From JABMQW01 sp964439935 (GTDB taxonomy: Bacteria; Fidelibacterota; Marinisomatia; Marinisomatales; TCS56), in NCBI GenBank assembly GCA_964439935.1, contig CAYTPW010000014.1, positions 20,034 to 84,033 on the forward strand: a stretch of 64,000 nucleotides of DNA. Direction: 5' to 3'. The number at the start of each line of letters is the position of its first letter. Position 1 is the first letter of the stretch. The position numbers and the translations under genes were made by a program. Shown here in pieces: positions 51,299-61,015 of the stretch. The notes below the pieces were generated by a model. The model saw only the letters and a program-made list of their open reading frames with translations, was not told where the DNA came from and did no database searches.

Positions 51299-52363
51299 TC
51301 ATAGCAATTCGTCTCGTTTTTCGGTTTTGAGTTTTTCTACTAAATCCTTTATCATTTCAACCTTATCGCTGGGAACAACCAGGGTAGCATCCTTAGTGTT
51401 TACAACCACCAGATTATCGATACCGATGATTGATGTAAACCTTCCATCGGATTGGATTAAATTGTTACTCCCATTCAGAATCATTCCGTCCCCACGAATA
51501 ACATTCTGATTAGTATTCTTTGGTGCCAGATCATGTACCATGTTCCAGGAACCTACATCGCTCCATTCGTATTGACCCTTGATGACGTAAATATTGCGTG
51601 ATTTTTCCAGCAATCCATAATCGATTGAATCGGCATTGATTTCATCCCAGATATCATAAATGGCTGAGCTGGAATCTTTTTTCCATCGTTTCCGAATTAA
51701 ATCCAGGTTATGGAACAGATCGGGCATGTGCTGCTGGAGTTCGTTAAAAAGTGTTTTAATCTCCCAGATAAACATCCCGCTGTTCCAAAGAAAATCCCCA
51801 CTCTTCAGAAATTTACGGGCCAGGCTGACTGGGGGTTTTTCCGCGAATGTTTTTACCTGGTAAGCATCCAGGTGATCATCATCACTGTTCTGATCAAACT
51901 GGATATAGCCATATCCGGTTGACGGAAAGGTCGGGGTTATTCCAATCGTTACCAGCGAATGTCTCTTGCGTGCCAAATGGGAGGCAGTTGTTAATGATTT
52001 TTCAAACTTACGATGCCCGACAACCAAATGATCCGCCGGGAATACTCCCATGATGCCGTCATTTTGTTCCATGCGAATGCGCAGAGCTGCTAAACCGATA
52101 CAGGGCGCCGTATTCTTTCCGCTGGGTTCAACCAATACATTTTCCGGTTTCACGTATTTAATTTCATTTCGAATGGTATCCGCCAATTGCTCGCCAGTAA
52201 TTATATAGATATCTTTAACTGACGGTATTTTTTTCAGACGATCAACCGTCATCTGCAACATTGATGTATCACCAATAATATTTAACAATTGTTTAGGTCG
52301 TGCTTCACGACTATACGGCCAAAACCGAGTTCCTCTTCCTCCGGCCATAATTACGCAATACAT
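51299..52363 (-). CDS. manC: Mannose-1-phosphate guanylyltransferase
   Basis: A 354-residue enzyme that makes GDP-mannose from mannose-1-phosphate and GTP. It has the pyrophosphorylase signature MAGGRGTRFWPYSREARPKQLL in parts, the VEPSGKNTAPCIGLAA motif, FPADHLV, FAEKPP, and FLWNSGMFIWE. The extra isomerase domain of bifunctional enzymes is absent. GDP-mannose feeds surface polysaccharide or glycoprotein synthesis, possibly including the glycosyltransferases near the flagellins, though this is only context. The AAGGAGG site is 11 bases before the ATG, inside the upstream gene. Confidence 0.93.
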   Translation of the reverse strand: MYCVIMAGGRGTRFWPYSREARPKQLLNIIGDTSMLQMTVDRLKKIPSVKDIYIITGEQLADTIRNEIKYVKPENVLVEPSGKNTAPCIGLAALRIRMEQNDGIMGVFPADHLVVGHRKFEKSLTTASHLARKRHSLVTIGITPTFPSTGYGYIQFDQNSDDDHLDAYQVKTFAEKPPVSLARKFLKSGDFLWNSGMFIWEIKTLFNELQQHMPDLFHNLDLIRKRWKKDSSSAIYDIWDEINADSIDYGLLEKSRNIYVIKGQYEWSDVGSWNMVHDLAPKNTNQNVIRGDGMILNGSNNLIQSDGRFTSIIGIDNLVVVNTKDATLVVPSDKVEMIKDLVEKLKTEKRDELL

Positions 52364-52365
52364 GC

Positions 52366-54054
52366 TTATTGCACCTCCTTGGATTCAATCATTGGTAATT
52401 CAATAATCCAATTGGTTCGCACTTCGACCGTGTCAGGATAAAGATAAAACCACTCACTATGCATAAATGGGAAAGCAGTTCCATGATCAAAACGCTGATT
52501 CTGATTCCTGTCCTGAAAAACCATTAAATTATAATAGCCTTCAGGAATATTATCGAATCTAAATAACGAGCCTGAATTTACAAAAGATATCTGGTTGTAC
52601 GATGAATTTTCCACGGCAGTGAGCCGTAAAACAACCGGTTTTCTGTCCAAATTAACGATACCTTCAATGCCACCACGCCCGATTGGCTTTCCAACTTTGA
52701 TTTTTATCGATACCAGGGAATCAGCCAACGGATTTCCATCGTGAGCAGTGAGGCTGTCACCGGTCAACTCCAGATTATATATATGGTCGGAAAGCCAACC
52801 ATCCAGGGGCATTATTCCAGCTTGTAATGCATTGACAGAATCAATGATTACCGCTACTGCAATACTATCATCATAAACCATCGCTAACGCTTTTGAGCCG
52901 GGCCAGTTGGCCACCGGTTTATTTAACACCATATCAACCTGGCGTTGATTTGATTTTATGGTAATAGCGGATGGTGGTTTGATCAAAGCCAGGTGGGCAG
53001 TATCCCGTTCGGATGGTACTCTGACCATAATCACAGCCGAATCCAATACCTGGTCAAATATATCGACCATCCCATCGACCCGTAAAGTTATTTTATAAGC
53101 AATTATAGAATCACGACTGATCACAATCAGTGCACTGCTGTCCAGCGGATCAATGAAATTATCAACAGGAATTATTGTAGTAATACTGTCATCCCCGGTA
53201 GCCATGATCCGCTGGGAGGGCTGCTGGAGATCATTGTTGAAGGAGAGGCGACCCCAGCGATTGCCGTTCCACTCTCCTCGCAGTAGCCGCAACGGTTGTG
53301 GTTCCTTCCACATTGGTAGATTCACTCCGGTAACCAGGCTATCAATTGTCATATCAATCTGCTTATCCCTGAAAACACCATATTCCACGCGTGCCGTATT
53401 TAGCCCCAGTCCAGCACCGGAACGGCTTACCGCCAGAATCTGATAAACCGCCGGCCTTAAGAACTGAAATCCGAATTGCCCGTTATCGTCAGCGTCAGTA
53501 ATAAAATGTGGTCTCTCGGCAAAAATAGAATCGGTAGTATTAACAAGTGACAAGTCCCATAAATGAATTGCGGCAGGACCGGTATTAAAATATACATAAC
53601 CCTCGATTATACCTTGTTCGATTTTATCGCCGGTACTATAGGCCAGGTGAACCGGTTCGGCCAGCTCAACTCCATGTTCATCTTTTAACTGACGGCCGAT
53701 TGTAAGGATGTAAGTTTGTTCGACAATCAGTGAATCGGGTAAGGTTACAATAATTACATCATCCCTGTATTCCAACTCCAATGATAATTCGGACACAGGT
53801 GACAGAGTAAAACCCGCATCAACTGAATTTTCATCGATATATTCAGAAAATTCTAGCGTTATTTCCGTTCCACTGGATATTCGTAGAGTTTCACTGGGTG
53901 GATCGGCTGAAATCAAAAAAGGAGGTGTTGTATCTTTCGGTCCACCAGTAGGTGGGCCGACCGCAGCGCAGCGCCAGACCAAAACCATTAAAACGGCCGT
54001 CAGAATCGGAATCTGTAAAAACAGTAACGATTGATTATGTCGATATTTCAGCAT
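52366..54054 (-). CDS. Ig-like (Big_5/SbsA-type) lipoprotein
   Basis: A 562-residue probable lipoprotein. A hydrophobic stretch (LFLQIPILTAVLMVLVW) ends at RCAAVGPPTGGPKDTTPP, a Cys then a proline/glycine-rich spacer usual for these FCB proteins. Residues about 45-130 are a Big_5-type Ig-like domain (TPPFLISADPPSETLRIS). More beta-sandwich-like domains follow, including a CarboxypepD-like one (EGYVYFNTGPAAIHLWDL) and a C-terminal one (GYYNLMVFQDRNQNQRFDHG). The function is unknown; a surface protein is likely. It overlaps sfsA by 20 bases and is 2 bases before manC. Confidence 0.78.
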   Translation of the reverse strand: MLKYRHNQSLLFLQIPILTAVLMVLVWRCAAVGPPTGGPKDTTPPFLISADPPSETLRISSGTEITLEFSEYIDENSVDAGFTLSPVSELSLELEYRDDVIIVTLPDSLIVEQTYILTIGRQLKDEHGVELAEPVHLAYSTGDKIEQGIIEGYVYFNTGPAAIHLWDLSLVNTTDSIFAERPHFITDADDNGQFGFQFLRPAVYQILAVSRSGAGLGLNTARVEYGVFRDKQIDMTIDSLVTGVNLPMWKEPQPLRLLRGEWNGNRWGRLSFNNDLQQPSQRIMATGDDSITTIIPVDNFIDPLDSSALIVISRDSIIAYKITLRVDGMVDIFDQVLDSAVIMVRVPSERDTAHLALIKPPSAITIKSNQRQVDMVLNKPVANWPGSKALAMVYDDSIAVAVIIDSVNALQAGIMPLDGWLSDHIYNLELTGDSLTAHDGNPLADSLVSIKIKVGKPIGRGGIEGIVNLDRKPVVLRLTAVENSSYNQISFVNSGSLFRFDNIPEGYYNLMVFQDRNQNQRFDHGTAFPFMHSEWFYLYPDTVEVRTNWIIELPMIESKEVQ

Positions 54055-54748
54055 TCAGGATACAGGGAATTTCCCGATAATAGGTCATTTCATCCAAGGT
54101 AACTTTCGTTGTTACACACCATATTTTTACACCAGCCAGATCTGCAGCCTGCAGGGCGCTAGCGAAATTCGGGTCACGCTCGTACATTGGGCGGAAACTT
54201 TCAGCATCAGAACGCTGGCAGACAAACAAAATTCCAGCAGCGACTCCCTGCTCAGCTAATTCAGCCAGCGCATTGGCATGGTGGGTTCCCCGGGCGGTCA
54301 TCGCATCTGGGAATTGGGCAACTCCATGCTGGACAAAAGTAACCGATTTCACCTCCAGAAAAAAGGGCACCCATTCCTGGTTCCGAAGCAAAAAATCGAA
54401 TCGATGACGCCCATGTTTTACCTCCGACCGGTCCAATTCATACTCGGCCAGCATGGGCAGTCCCCTGCTCTCTAGCTCCAGTTTCACAAAACGATTGGGT
54501 AACGTTGAAACAAGCGAAATCAACTCGCTGCCCTGCCGAACCATCACGGTAGAATACCGCGTCTTGCGTAGCGTATTATCCGGTGCTGGACGAAGATAGA
54601 CTTCAGCCCCTTCAACTAATAATTCCTGCAACCGTCCCGGGTCCGGCAAATGGCTTTCAACTACAACTCCATCTAACTCCACCCTGGTTATAAAGCGGTT
54701 CGGCCGTTCAAAAAACCGTCCGAGTAGTAAAGGTCCCGCAATTTTCAT
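54035..54748 (-). CDS. sfsA: DNA/RNA nuclease SfsA
   Basis: A 237-residue SfsA protein: LLLGRFFERPNRFITRV, HLPDPGRLQELL, the nuclease-like core HRFDFLL and FFLEVKSVTF, then FPDAMTARGTHHANAL. SfsA was named for sugar fermentation stimulation and is now seen as a sequence-non-specific nuclease with an OB-like N-domain and a PD-(D/E)XK-like C-domain. It is the first gene of the minus run. Length is standard. Confidence 0.95.
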   Translation of the reverse strand: MKIAGPLLLGRFFERPNRFITRVELDGVVVESHLPDPGRLQELLVEGAEVYLRPAPDNTLRKTRYSTVMVRQGSELISLVSTLPNRFVKLELESRGLPMLAEYELDRSEVKHGRHRFDFLLRNQEWVPFFLEVKSVTFVQHGVAQFPDAMTARGTHHANALAELAEQGVAAGILFVCQRSDAESFRPMYERDPNFASALQAADLAGVKIWCVTTKVTLDEMTYYREIPCILNAEIST

Positions 54749-55030
54749 AGCTGAAAATTAAGCGAAAATAGATAATGAATTATGGATTATGGGCAATCTG
54801 GAGGCGAATCGTACATCGACACAGTAGAATTGCAGAGTAGCAGGGATTTAGAGTAGCGTAGAAATATGCTCCAGAATTCTTAGCAATACTATTCCGGCCT
54901 GCCAGGAACAATACCGCTAATTGAAAATACAAACTTAGTCTAAATGGTTTTGTAATTTCAATCTGAACTCAGAAGGTATATTGGCATTCTTGCAACAAAT
55001 AAAATAAAGTAATGAAAGTTTGTTTTAACA

Positions 55031-55687
55031 ATGAACATTTTTCGTAAAGTGATCGTTCTACTGCTGACCGTAATACCAGTGTTGGTTAACGGCCAAAATT
55101 TCACCATTGCCCGTATACATTACGGCGGTGGCGGTGACTGGTACAGCGACCCCAGCAGTCTGCCAAATCTACTGCGTTATGTCAATACTAATACCAACCT
55201 TAATGCTGCCTTTGAGGAAGTCCAACTTAAACTGACCGACAAAGAATTATACAATCATCCGTATCTATATTTAACCGGGCATGGCAATATCCGGTTCACC
55301 GATGAAGAAATCACTCGTTTAAGGGAATTTCTGTTGCGGGGAGCCTTTTTACATGTTGATGATAATTATGGCCTGGACGAATCCTTCAGACGAGAAATGC
55401 ATCGTCTGTTTCCCGATCGCGACCTGGTGGAATTATCCCACGACCACCCGATATTTCACAGCTATTTCGACTTCCCGTCTGGTTTGCCTAAAGTACATGA
55501 GCATGACAATCAACCACCCCAGGGCTTTGGAATATTTGATGAAGACCGCCTGATCGTGTTCTATACATATGAATGCGATCTGGGTGATGGCTGGGAGGAT
55601 GAGGAGGTTCATCATGATCCATTTCAAATCCGGGAAGCCGCTCTTCAAATGGGTGTGAACATTATCTGGTATTATTTGACACAATGA
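55031..55687 (+). CDS. DUF4159 protein, secreted
   Basis: A 218-residue protein with a signal peptide (MNIFRKVIVLLLTVIPVLVNG, cut after about 21) and a full DUF4159 domain: FTIARIHYGGGGDWYSDPSS, YLYLTGHGNIRFTDEEI, LREFLLRGAFLHVDDNYG and LSHDHPIFHSYF. The fold is class I glutamine-amidotransferase-like, but the usual nucleophile Cys is not evident. Its stop overlaps the next ATG by ATGA, so translation is coupled. This family lies beside DUF4175 and TPR genes in many FCB genomes. The function is not known. Confidence 0.92.
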   Translation: MNIFRKVIVLLLTVIPVLVNGQNFTIARIHYGGGGDWYSDPSSLPNLLRYVNTNTNLNAAFEEVQLKLTDKELYNHPYLYLTGHGNIRFTDEEITRLREFLLRGAFLHVDDNYGLDESFRREMHRLFPDRDLVELSHDHPIFHSYFDFPSGLPKVHEHDNQPPQGFGIFDEDRLIVFYTYECDLGDGWEDEEVHHDPFQIREAALQMGVNIIWYYLTQ

Positions 55688-58600
55688 CCAAGCCGATCAC
55701 CCGGCATCTCCAGTGGATCAAACGGGCAGCCATAAAATCTGATCTGCAATACCTGTCCTGGCTTGGCTACAGTGGGTGCTTGGTATTAATCCTTTGTGCT
55801 ATTCTTGTTGAATCCATATTTTATTTATCCGCCGCCTTGCGTTCGCAGGTGCTGGCTATAACCGCTGGTATTGGTTTAATATTGATAATTGCCGGTTTAA
55901 TCCTGTTCCTGCTGTATAGAATTGATCGATTAATCCGTTATCAGCCTGCTGTACTTGCCCGCCGTGTTGGGGAGCTGAACTTGCCAAGTCTACCTAAACC
56001 AGACACTCTGATCAATGCCCTTCAATTGGAACGTTCCCTCGCCAAAAGCCATTCCCAACCACTCAGCAGGGTTTATATTGATAAGGTAAAACAAATTCTG
56101 TCCCAATTGATTCCCGGCAGCATATTCCCCCGGACAAAGATCCAATTCTGGAAAAATATTACCTTAGGATTATTAACAGTTTTCATCTTGCTGGTTCTGA
56201 CCTTCTGGACTCCGCTTACGGCTGCCTTTTACCGTTGGGCTCATCCGTCTATTGAATTCCCGGTTCCCAAACCATTTCATCTGATCAGTCAAACTAAAAA
56301 TGTCGATATACTCGGTGGTGAAGATGTGGAAATTGTAATCCAGAGTATCGGGGCTACACCAGATTCGGTATTGGTTGAATTGCTGACTACCATGGTAACA
56401 ATGGATACTCCCAATCGGATAGCTCCAACGGTAATCTATCATAAGATTGGCGCCCAATCACCGGGTAACTTTGTTTTACAATTAACTGATATTTACCAGG
56501 ATTATATATACCGGGGTATAGTCCCGGCCACATATTTCTGGCAACCCTGGAAGGAAGTATCATCCGAAACATATCGGTTGTCAGTTACTGATCGACCAAA
56601 TTTTGAGGACTTTACCATAAAAATTATACCCCCGGCTTATACCCGCTTACCGCTACACAGTCAAAAAGGTAATCAGGCAAATGTGCAGGGTTTACCGGGT
56701 TCGACAATCAGTATTCTATTGAAATCAAATCATGTACTGTCCAAGGCATTTATTCAATTAGATGATATCATTAATCCGTTGTCGATCCATGGTAGGCGCG
56801 CAGAAGGCAATTTCATCCTGGAAAAAGAAGGATCATTCACCGTCAATATTCAGGACCAGCGTGGAATTACCAATCGTGATCCAATTCCATACCATTTGCA
56901 GATTATTCCTGATTTGGCACCAGATCTAAAAGTTATCGAACCGCCCCCATTGGTGGAACTGGGTGATAATCAATCGATCCCGATTCATTTGTCAATTGCC
57001 GATGATTTCGGATTCTCCAATCTACAAGTTGGTTACGAGATCAGGCGACCGGCATTTATAGACACCGAACCATTCACCGCAATATTCACAATCAGCGAGC
57101 TGGATCATTCCGTCCCCTCGCAAGAAATCTATTCCGTTTGGGACCTCATTGACATGGACCTTTTTCCAGAGGATGAAGTGCATTACCATTTCGAGTTGTA
57201 TGACAACGACGACGTATCAGGTCCGAAAAAATCTATATCAGCCAATTTCATAGCACGATTACCATCGCTGGCCGACCTGTTTGAATCCATGGCAGCGAGC
57301 GAAACAGAATTGTACGATGAACTGGAACTGGAAGCAGATGAACTGCAGGCCATTACCGACCAACTGGAACAGGCACAGTTAGACCTATTGAAAAGCGATG
57401 AAATTGACTGGGAGCAACAGCAGGCCTTACAGCAGACTCTGGAGAAAACACAAAAAGAGATCCAGCAATTCCAGGAATTCTTGGAGGCAATGGAACAGTT
57501 GACTGAAGCGGCAGACAAGCACGGACTATTCTCCGAGGATATGCTGAATAAATTTCAGCAACTCCAGGAACTTGTCTCTGAGCTTATTACGCCAGAAATG
57601 CTAGCGAGTATTGAACGGATGAACAAGGCGTTGGAAAACCTCGACTCAAAAGATATATTGTCCGCATTGGAAGATTTGTCCGGTAACCTGGAACAGCTCG
57701 AGCAGCAGCTCGATCGATTCATAGATATATTTGAACGGATCCGCGCCGAACAATCACTGGAAGAGGTTCGTGAAAGAATGGAACAGCTGCTGGAACAGCA
57801 GACTGCATTACATGAAAAACTACAAAACACTCCCGAGACCAGTGATCCATCAGACTTGGCCCGCCTGGCTTTTGATGAAGAACGTAACCATTCAGAATTT
57901 CAGAACATCCGGGATGTAATGGAGGAAGCAGCTGAAACTATGGAACAGTTCAGCCCCCAGACCTCGCAAGAATTAATGGAATTGAGTGAATCACAGCTCG
58001 CGGAAAATGCCAGTAGTGATTTGGAAAATGCTGCTTCCGAATTGAAACAGCAACAGATCCTCGCAGCCTTGCCCCATAGTCAGCAGGCTATCGCCGATCT
58101 GGAACAGATTCAGCAACAATTCAGTGCTATTCAACAACAGTTTCAGGATCAAACCGTTAATGAAATGGCCTCACGTTTCCAGGCAATAATGCGCGATTTA
58201 CTGACCTTGTCAAAATCACAGGAAAAACTACATAATACCACTGCCAACCTGTCGCGCAATTCACCCCGACTGGGACAGGCTGCCAACCTGCAGCTGATGC
58301 TCCGGGATCAATTGAAACAAACTATTGCCTCGCTGATGGATCTATCGCGGGAAACATTTGCTGTAACACCGGAAATAGGTAAAGCCATTGGGATGGCTAA
58401 CGCACGGATGCAGGAAGCCCAGCAGAGCCTGGAACAACGTAACGGATCACGAGCCCGGAAACAACAGTTGTCGGCCATGCAATCAATGAACGAAGCAGCC
58501 CTGGCCATTCACCATACAATGCAAAATATGCAGCAATCTGGTTCTGCCAGTGGTTTCGAGCAATTTCTGAAGCGCATGCAACAGATGAGCGAACAGCAGC

Positions 58601-59118
58601 AGGGTATCAACAACCAGGGAATGCAATTGGCCCTGGGACAGATGGCGGCTGCTGCCCAACAATCCCTGATGAAAAGGCTTTTACAAGAACAACAGCAAGT
58701 GCGGAAATCGCTGCAACAGGTGATGAATGAAATGCAACAATCTGGTGGGAAACAGGGCTTGGGCGATCTGAATGGGATCGCTCAGGAAATGGATGAAGTC
58801 ATCAAGGATCTCCAGCGCCGCCGGTATACCCGGCAAACTCAGGAACGTCAGGAACGAATTCTGTCGCGGATGCTGGATAGCCAGCGATCCCTGACACAGC
58901 GTGATTACAAACAGGAACGGAAATCCCAGGTGGCCAGACAAATTATTTACTCCGGTCCAGCCGGTCTGCCGGCCGATCTGGGTCAGCGCCGCAGCCTGGT
59001 CCTGGAAGCGCTCAATCGAGCAATGAAATCGGGATATCCCCGGGATTATCAGAATATGATTCGGCGCTATTTTGACACCATTAGTCAGGAAGAAACCCCA
59101 CCAGAACAGGAACAATAA
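55684..59118 (+). CDS. DUF4175-type membrane protein with long Gln-rich coiled coil
   Basis: A 1144-residue protein. Three hydrophobic helices lie near the N-terminus (LVLILCAILVESIFYLSA, AITAGIGLILIIAGLILFLL, ITLGLLTVFILLVLTFW). Residues about 200-540 are beta-rich (FEDFTIKIIPPAYTRLP, FGFSNLQVGYEIRRP). From about 540 to 1100 it is one very long Gln/Glu-rich coiled coil (QAQLDLLKSDEIDWEQQQALQQ onward in parts). The end (SGPAGLPADLGQRRSLVLEALNRAM) is short and globular. This make-up is the DUF4175 family of FCB bacteria. It is the hub of the operon and is probably anchored in the inner membrane. Confidence 0.88.
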   Translation: MTKPITRHLQWIKRAAIKSDLQYLSWLGYSGCLVLILCAILVESIFYLSAALRSQVLAITAGIGLILIIAGLILFLLYRIDRLIRYQPAVLARRVGELNLPSLPKPDTLINALQLERSLAKSHSQPLSRVYIDKVKQILSQLIPGSIFPRTKIQFWKNITLGLLTVFILLVLTFWTPLTAAFYRWAHPSIEFPVPKPFHLISQTKNVDILGGEDVEIVIQSIGATPDSVLVELLTTMVTMDTPNRIAPTVIYHKIGAQSPGNFVLQLTDIYQDYIYRGIVPATYFWQPWKEVSSETYRLSVTDRPNFEDFTIKIIPPAYTRLPLHSQKGNQANVQGLPGSTISILLKSNHVLSKAFIQLDDIINPLSIHGRRAEGNFILEKEGSFTVNIQDQRGITNRDPIPYHLQIIPDLAPDLKVIEPPPLVELGDNQSIPIHLSIADDFGFSNLQVGYEIRRPAFIDTEPFTAIFTISELDHSVPSQEIYSVWDLIDMDLFPEDEVHYHFELYDNDDVSGPKKSISANFIARLPSLADLFESMAASETELYDELELEADELQAITDQLEQAQLDLLKSDEIDWEQQQALQQTLEKTQKEIQQFQEFLEAMEQLTEAADKHGLFSEDMLNKFQQLQELVSELITPEMLASIERMNKALENLDSKDILSALEDLSGNLEQLEQQLDRFIDIFERIRAEQSLEEVRERMEQLLEQQTALHEKLQNTPETSDPSDLARLAFDEERNHSEFQNIRDVMEEAAETMEQFSPQTSQELMELSESQLAENASSDLENAASELKQQQILAALPHSQQAIADLEQIQQQFSAIQQQFQDQTVNEMASRFQAIMRDLLTLSKSQEKLHNTTANLSRNSPRLGQAANLQLMLRDQLKQTIASLMDLSRETFAVTPEIGKAIGMANARMQEAQQSLEQRNGSRARKQQLSAMQSMNEAALAIHHTMQNMQQSGSASGFEQFLKRMQQMSEQQQGINNQGMQLALGQMAAAAQQSLMKRLLQEQQQVRKSLQQVMNEMQQSGGKQGLGDLNGIAQEMDEVIKDLQRRRYTRQTQERQERILSRMLDSQRSLTQRDYKQERKSQVARQIIYSGPAGLPADLGQRRSLVLEALNRAMKSGYPRDYQNMIRRYFDTISQEETPPEQEQ

Positions 59119-61014
59119 ATGATCCGACGATTATTATTTCTGATAATTTTGGTGTTCTCAAGCTTAACGGCTCAAGTCAAAGTGATTCCCCGTGGTGGCG
59201 ATGCTCTGCGGCGCGCTCAGAATATGGAGCGCCAGGGTAATCCCGAGGGCGCACGTGAAATTTATTACGACATTCTCGAATCCAATCCCCGCCACCGTCA
59301 AGCTTACCAGAATCTGAAAAATAACCTGATGAGTTCCGGATTGCATGACGATGCGATTCAGATAATTAAATCTTATTTAAATCATAATCCCCAAGATATT
59401 TCCAGCCAGATTGCATTGGGCGAAATCTATTATCTAATGGGTCAAAAAGAGTCTGCATTTCAATACTGGATTGATTTGGAAAAGCAATTCCAGTTTAACC
59501 AGAATTATTATCGGACTTTGATCTATACCCTGGCTCGGCTATCGCTGACCGCCGAAATGGATTCACTGGCTAAAAAGGCAAGACAACAATTCAACGATCC
59601 CGGATTTCTGGCGGTTGATCTGGCTAATCATTATCATTCCAGGGGAGCCGCGGCCAAGGCCTCCGATGAGTTTATCAATCATCTGCTGGCACGGCCAAAG
59701 CAAGAGAAATATGTGATGGATCGTATTTTATTGCTGAGCGATAAATCGGAAAACCAGGTTCAGATCGAGACCGCATTACTGAATCGTATTAATGATAACG
59801 AAGCCCAAATTCGAAAAATTCTGACCGGTTTTTATTTTAAAATTCAACGCTATCATTCCGCTTATGAACAACATCTGGAACTGGGTTTAATACGGCCCAC
59901 AGATTTCGACCGCTGGTTGAAATTTGCCGCTGATCTGCGCTCGGAGCGCCAATATGAAATTGCCATTGTGAGCTACCAAACCATTTTGGGAAATGATCGT
60001 TCGGCGATACCTCCTCAAGTAATTGGGGCAGCCTTGTTGGGAATGGGACAGTGTTTCGAAGATCAAATCATTCCATACAATACCCGCGACAGGCTGGTCC
60101 GGTTTTACCCGGATAATCTGGTATTTGAAAATCATTTTTACGGGGCACCAACAATATCTACAGCGCCGCTAGAAAACTCATTTCGCCTATATGATTCAGT
60201 GCTGGTGGAATTACCCAGTTCCGCTGTCATGGCCAGTGTTTATTTCCGGTTGGGTGAAATAAAGTACAGGATAACCAGAGATTTTGATGGTGCATCCCAG
60301 GCATATCAAGCTGCGCTGAAAGCGAAGCCTAAACGCGATCTGATACCGCAAATAAAATTACGGATTGGTGATATCAAACTCGCTAAAGGAAATACCGCCC
60401 TAGCCCAGAAATATTATCTGGAACAGCTGTCAACCGATCAGAAACAGAACAGCATCAGTCCTTTTCTTCTTCGACTGATCCAGGCCAATTTGCTGGCCGG
60501 TGATATTGAATCGGCTTTGACTCTAACGGAAACAACATTACAGAACGCATCTCCTGACCAACCCTTTTTCAATGACCTGATGGAAATTCAGGATCTGATT
60601 ACAACCCATTTCGCTAATAGCCCTGAGGCCGATCAAGCAGCTTTTAAAATATTCATGGAGGCCGAAAATCTGATCCGCCAAAATAAACTCAGCCAGTCCG
60701 CCGATTTGCTCGATGCTTTACGAAACGGGTATTCCCAATCGACAATTATCCCCTGGGTTACCCTGCGAGCCGCGCTGATAAATTCCAGCCTGGAAAAAAC
60801 CGAACCTGCCCTAGCTCTGGCACAGGCTCTAAATGAAACACCGCTGGCTGATCTCGGGCTAACCCTGACTGGTGAGATCTATGAAACCAAGGCTTACAAT
60901 ATAGAAACAGCTTTGATTTATTATAATCGACTATTGGAAGAATATCCTCTGTCAATCATGGTAGAGCCGGTACGCTTTCGCATCCGCGAACTAAATCAAA
61001 ATTACGGGAGTTGA
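59119..61014 (+). CDS. Secreted TPR-repeat protein
   Basis: A 631-residue protein with a signal (MIRRLLFLIILVFSSLTAQ) and tetratricopeptide repeats: ALRRAQNMERQGNPEGAREIYYDIL in parts, SQIALGEIYYLMGQKESAF, SVYFRLGEIKYRITRDFDGA and more through about residue 620. It starts directly after the preceding stop. In operons of this kind the TPR protein is thought to scaffold the DUF4175 membrane protein and its amidotransferase-like partners in the periplasm; that is inference. Confidence 0.9.
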   Translation: MIRRLLFLIILVFSSLTAQVKVIPRGGDALRRAQNMERQGNPEGAREIYYDILESNPRHRQAYQNLKNNLMSSGLHDDAIQIIKSYLNHNPQDISSQIALGEIYYLMGQKESAFQYWIDLEKQFQFNQNYYRTLIYTLARLSLTAEMDSLAKKARQQFNDPGFLAVDLANHYHSRGAAAKASDEFINHLLARPKQEKYVMDRILLLSDKSENQVQIETALLNRINDNEAQIRKILTGFYFKIQRYHSAYEQHLELGLIRPTDFDRWLKFAADLRSERQYEIAIVSYQTILGNDRSAIPPQVIGAALLGMGQCFEDQIIPYNTRDRLVRFYPDNLVFENHFYGAPTISTAPLENSFRLYDSVLVELPSSAVMASVYFRLGEIKYRITRDFDGASQAYQAALKAKPKRDLIPQIKLRIGDIKLAKGNTALAQKYYLEQLSTDQKQNSISPFLLRLIQANLLAGDIESALTLTETTLQNASPDQPFFNDLMEIQDLITTHFANSPEADQAAFKIFMEAENLIRQNKLSQSADLLDALRNGYSQSTIIPWVTLRAALINSSLEKTEPALALAQALNETPLADLGLTLTGEIYETKAYNIETALIYYNRLLEEYPLSIMVEPVRFRIRELNQNYGS

Positions 61015-61015
61015 T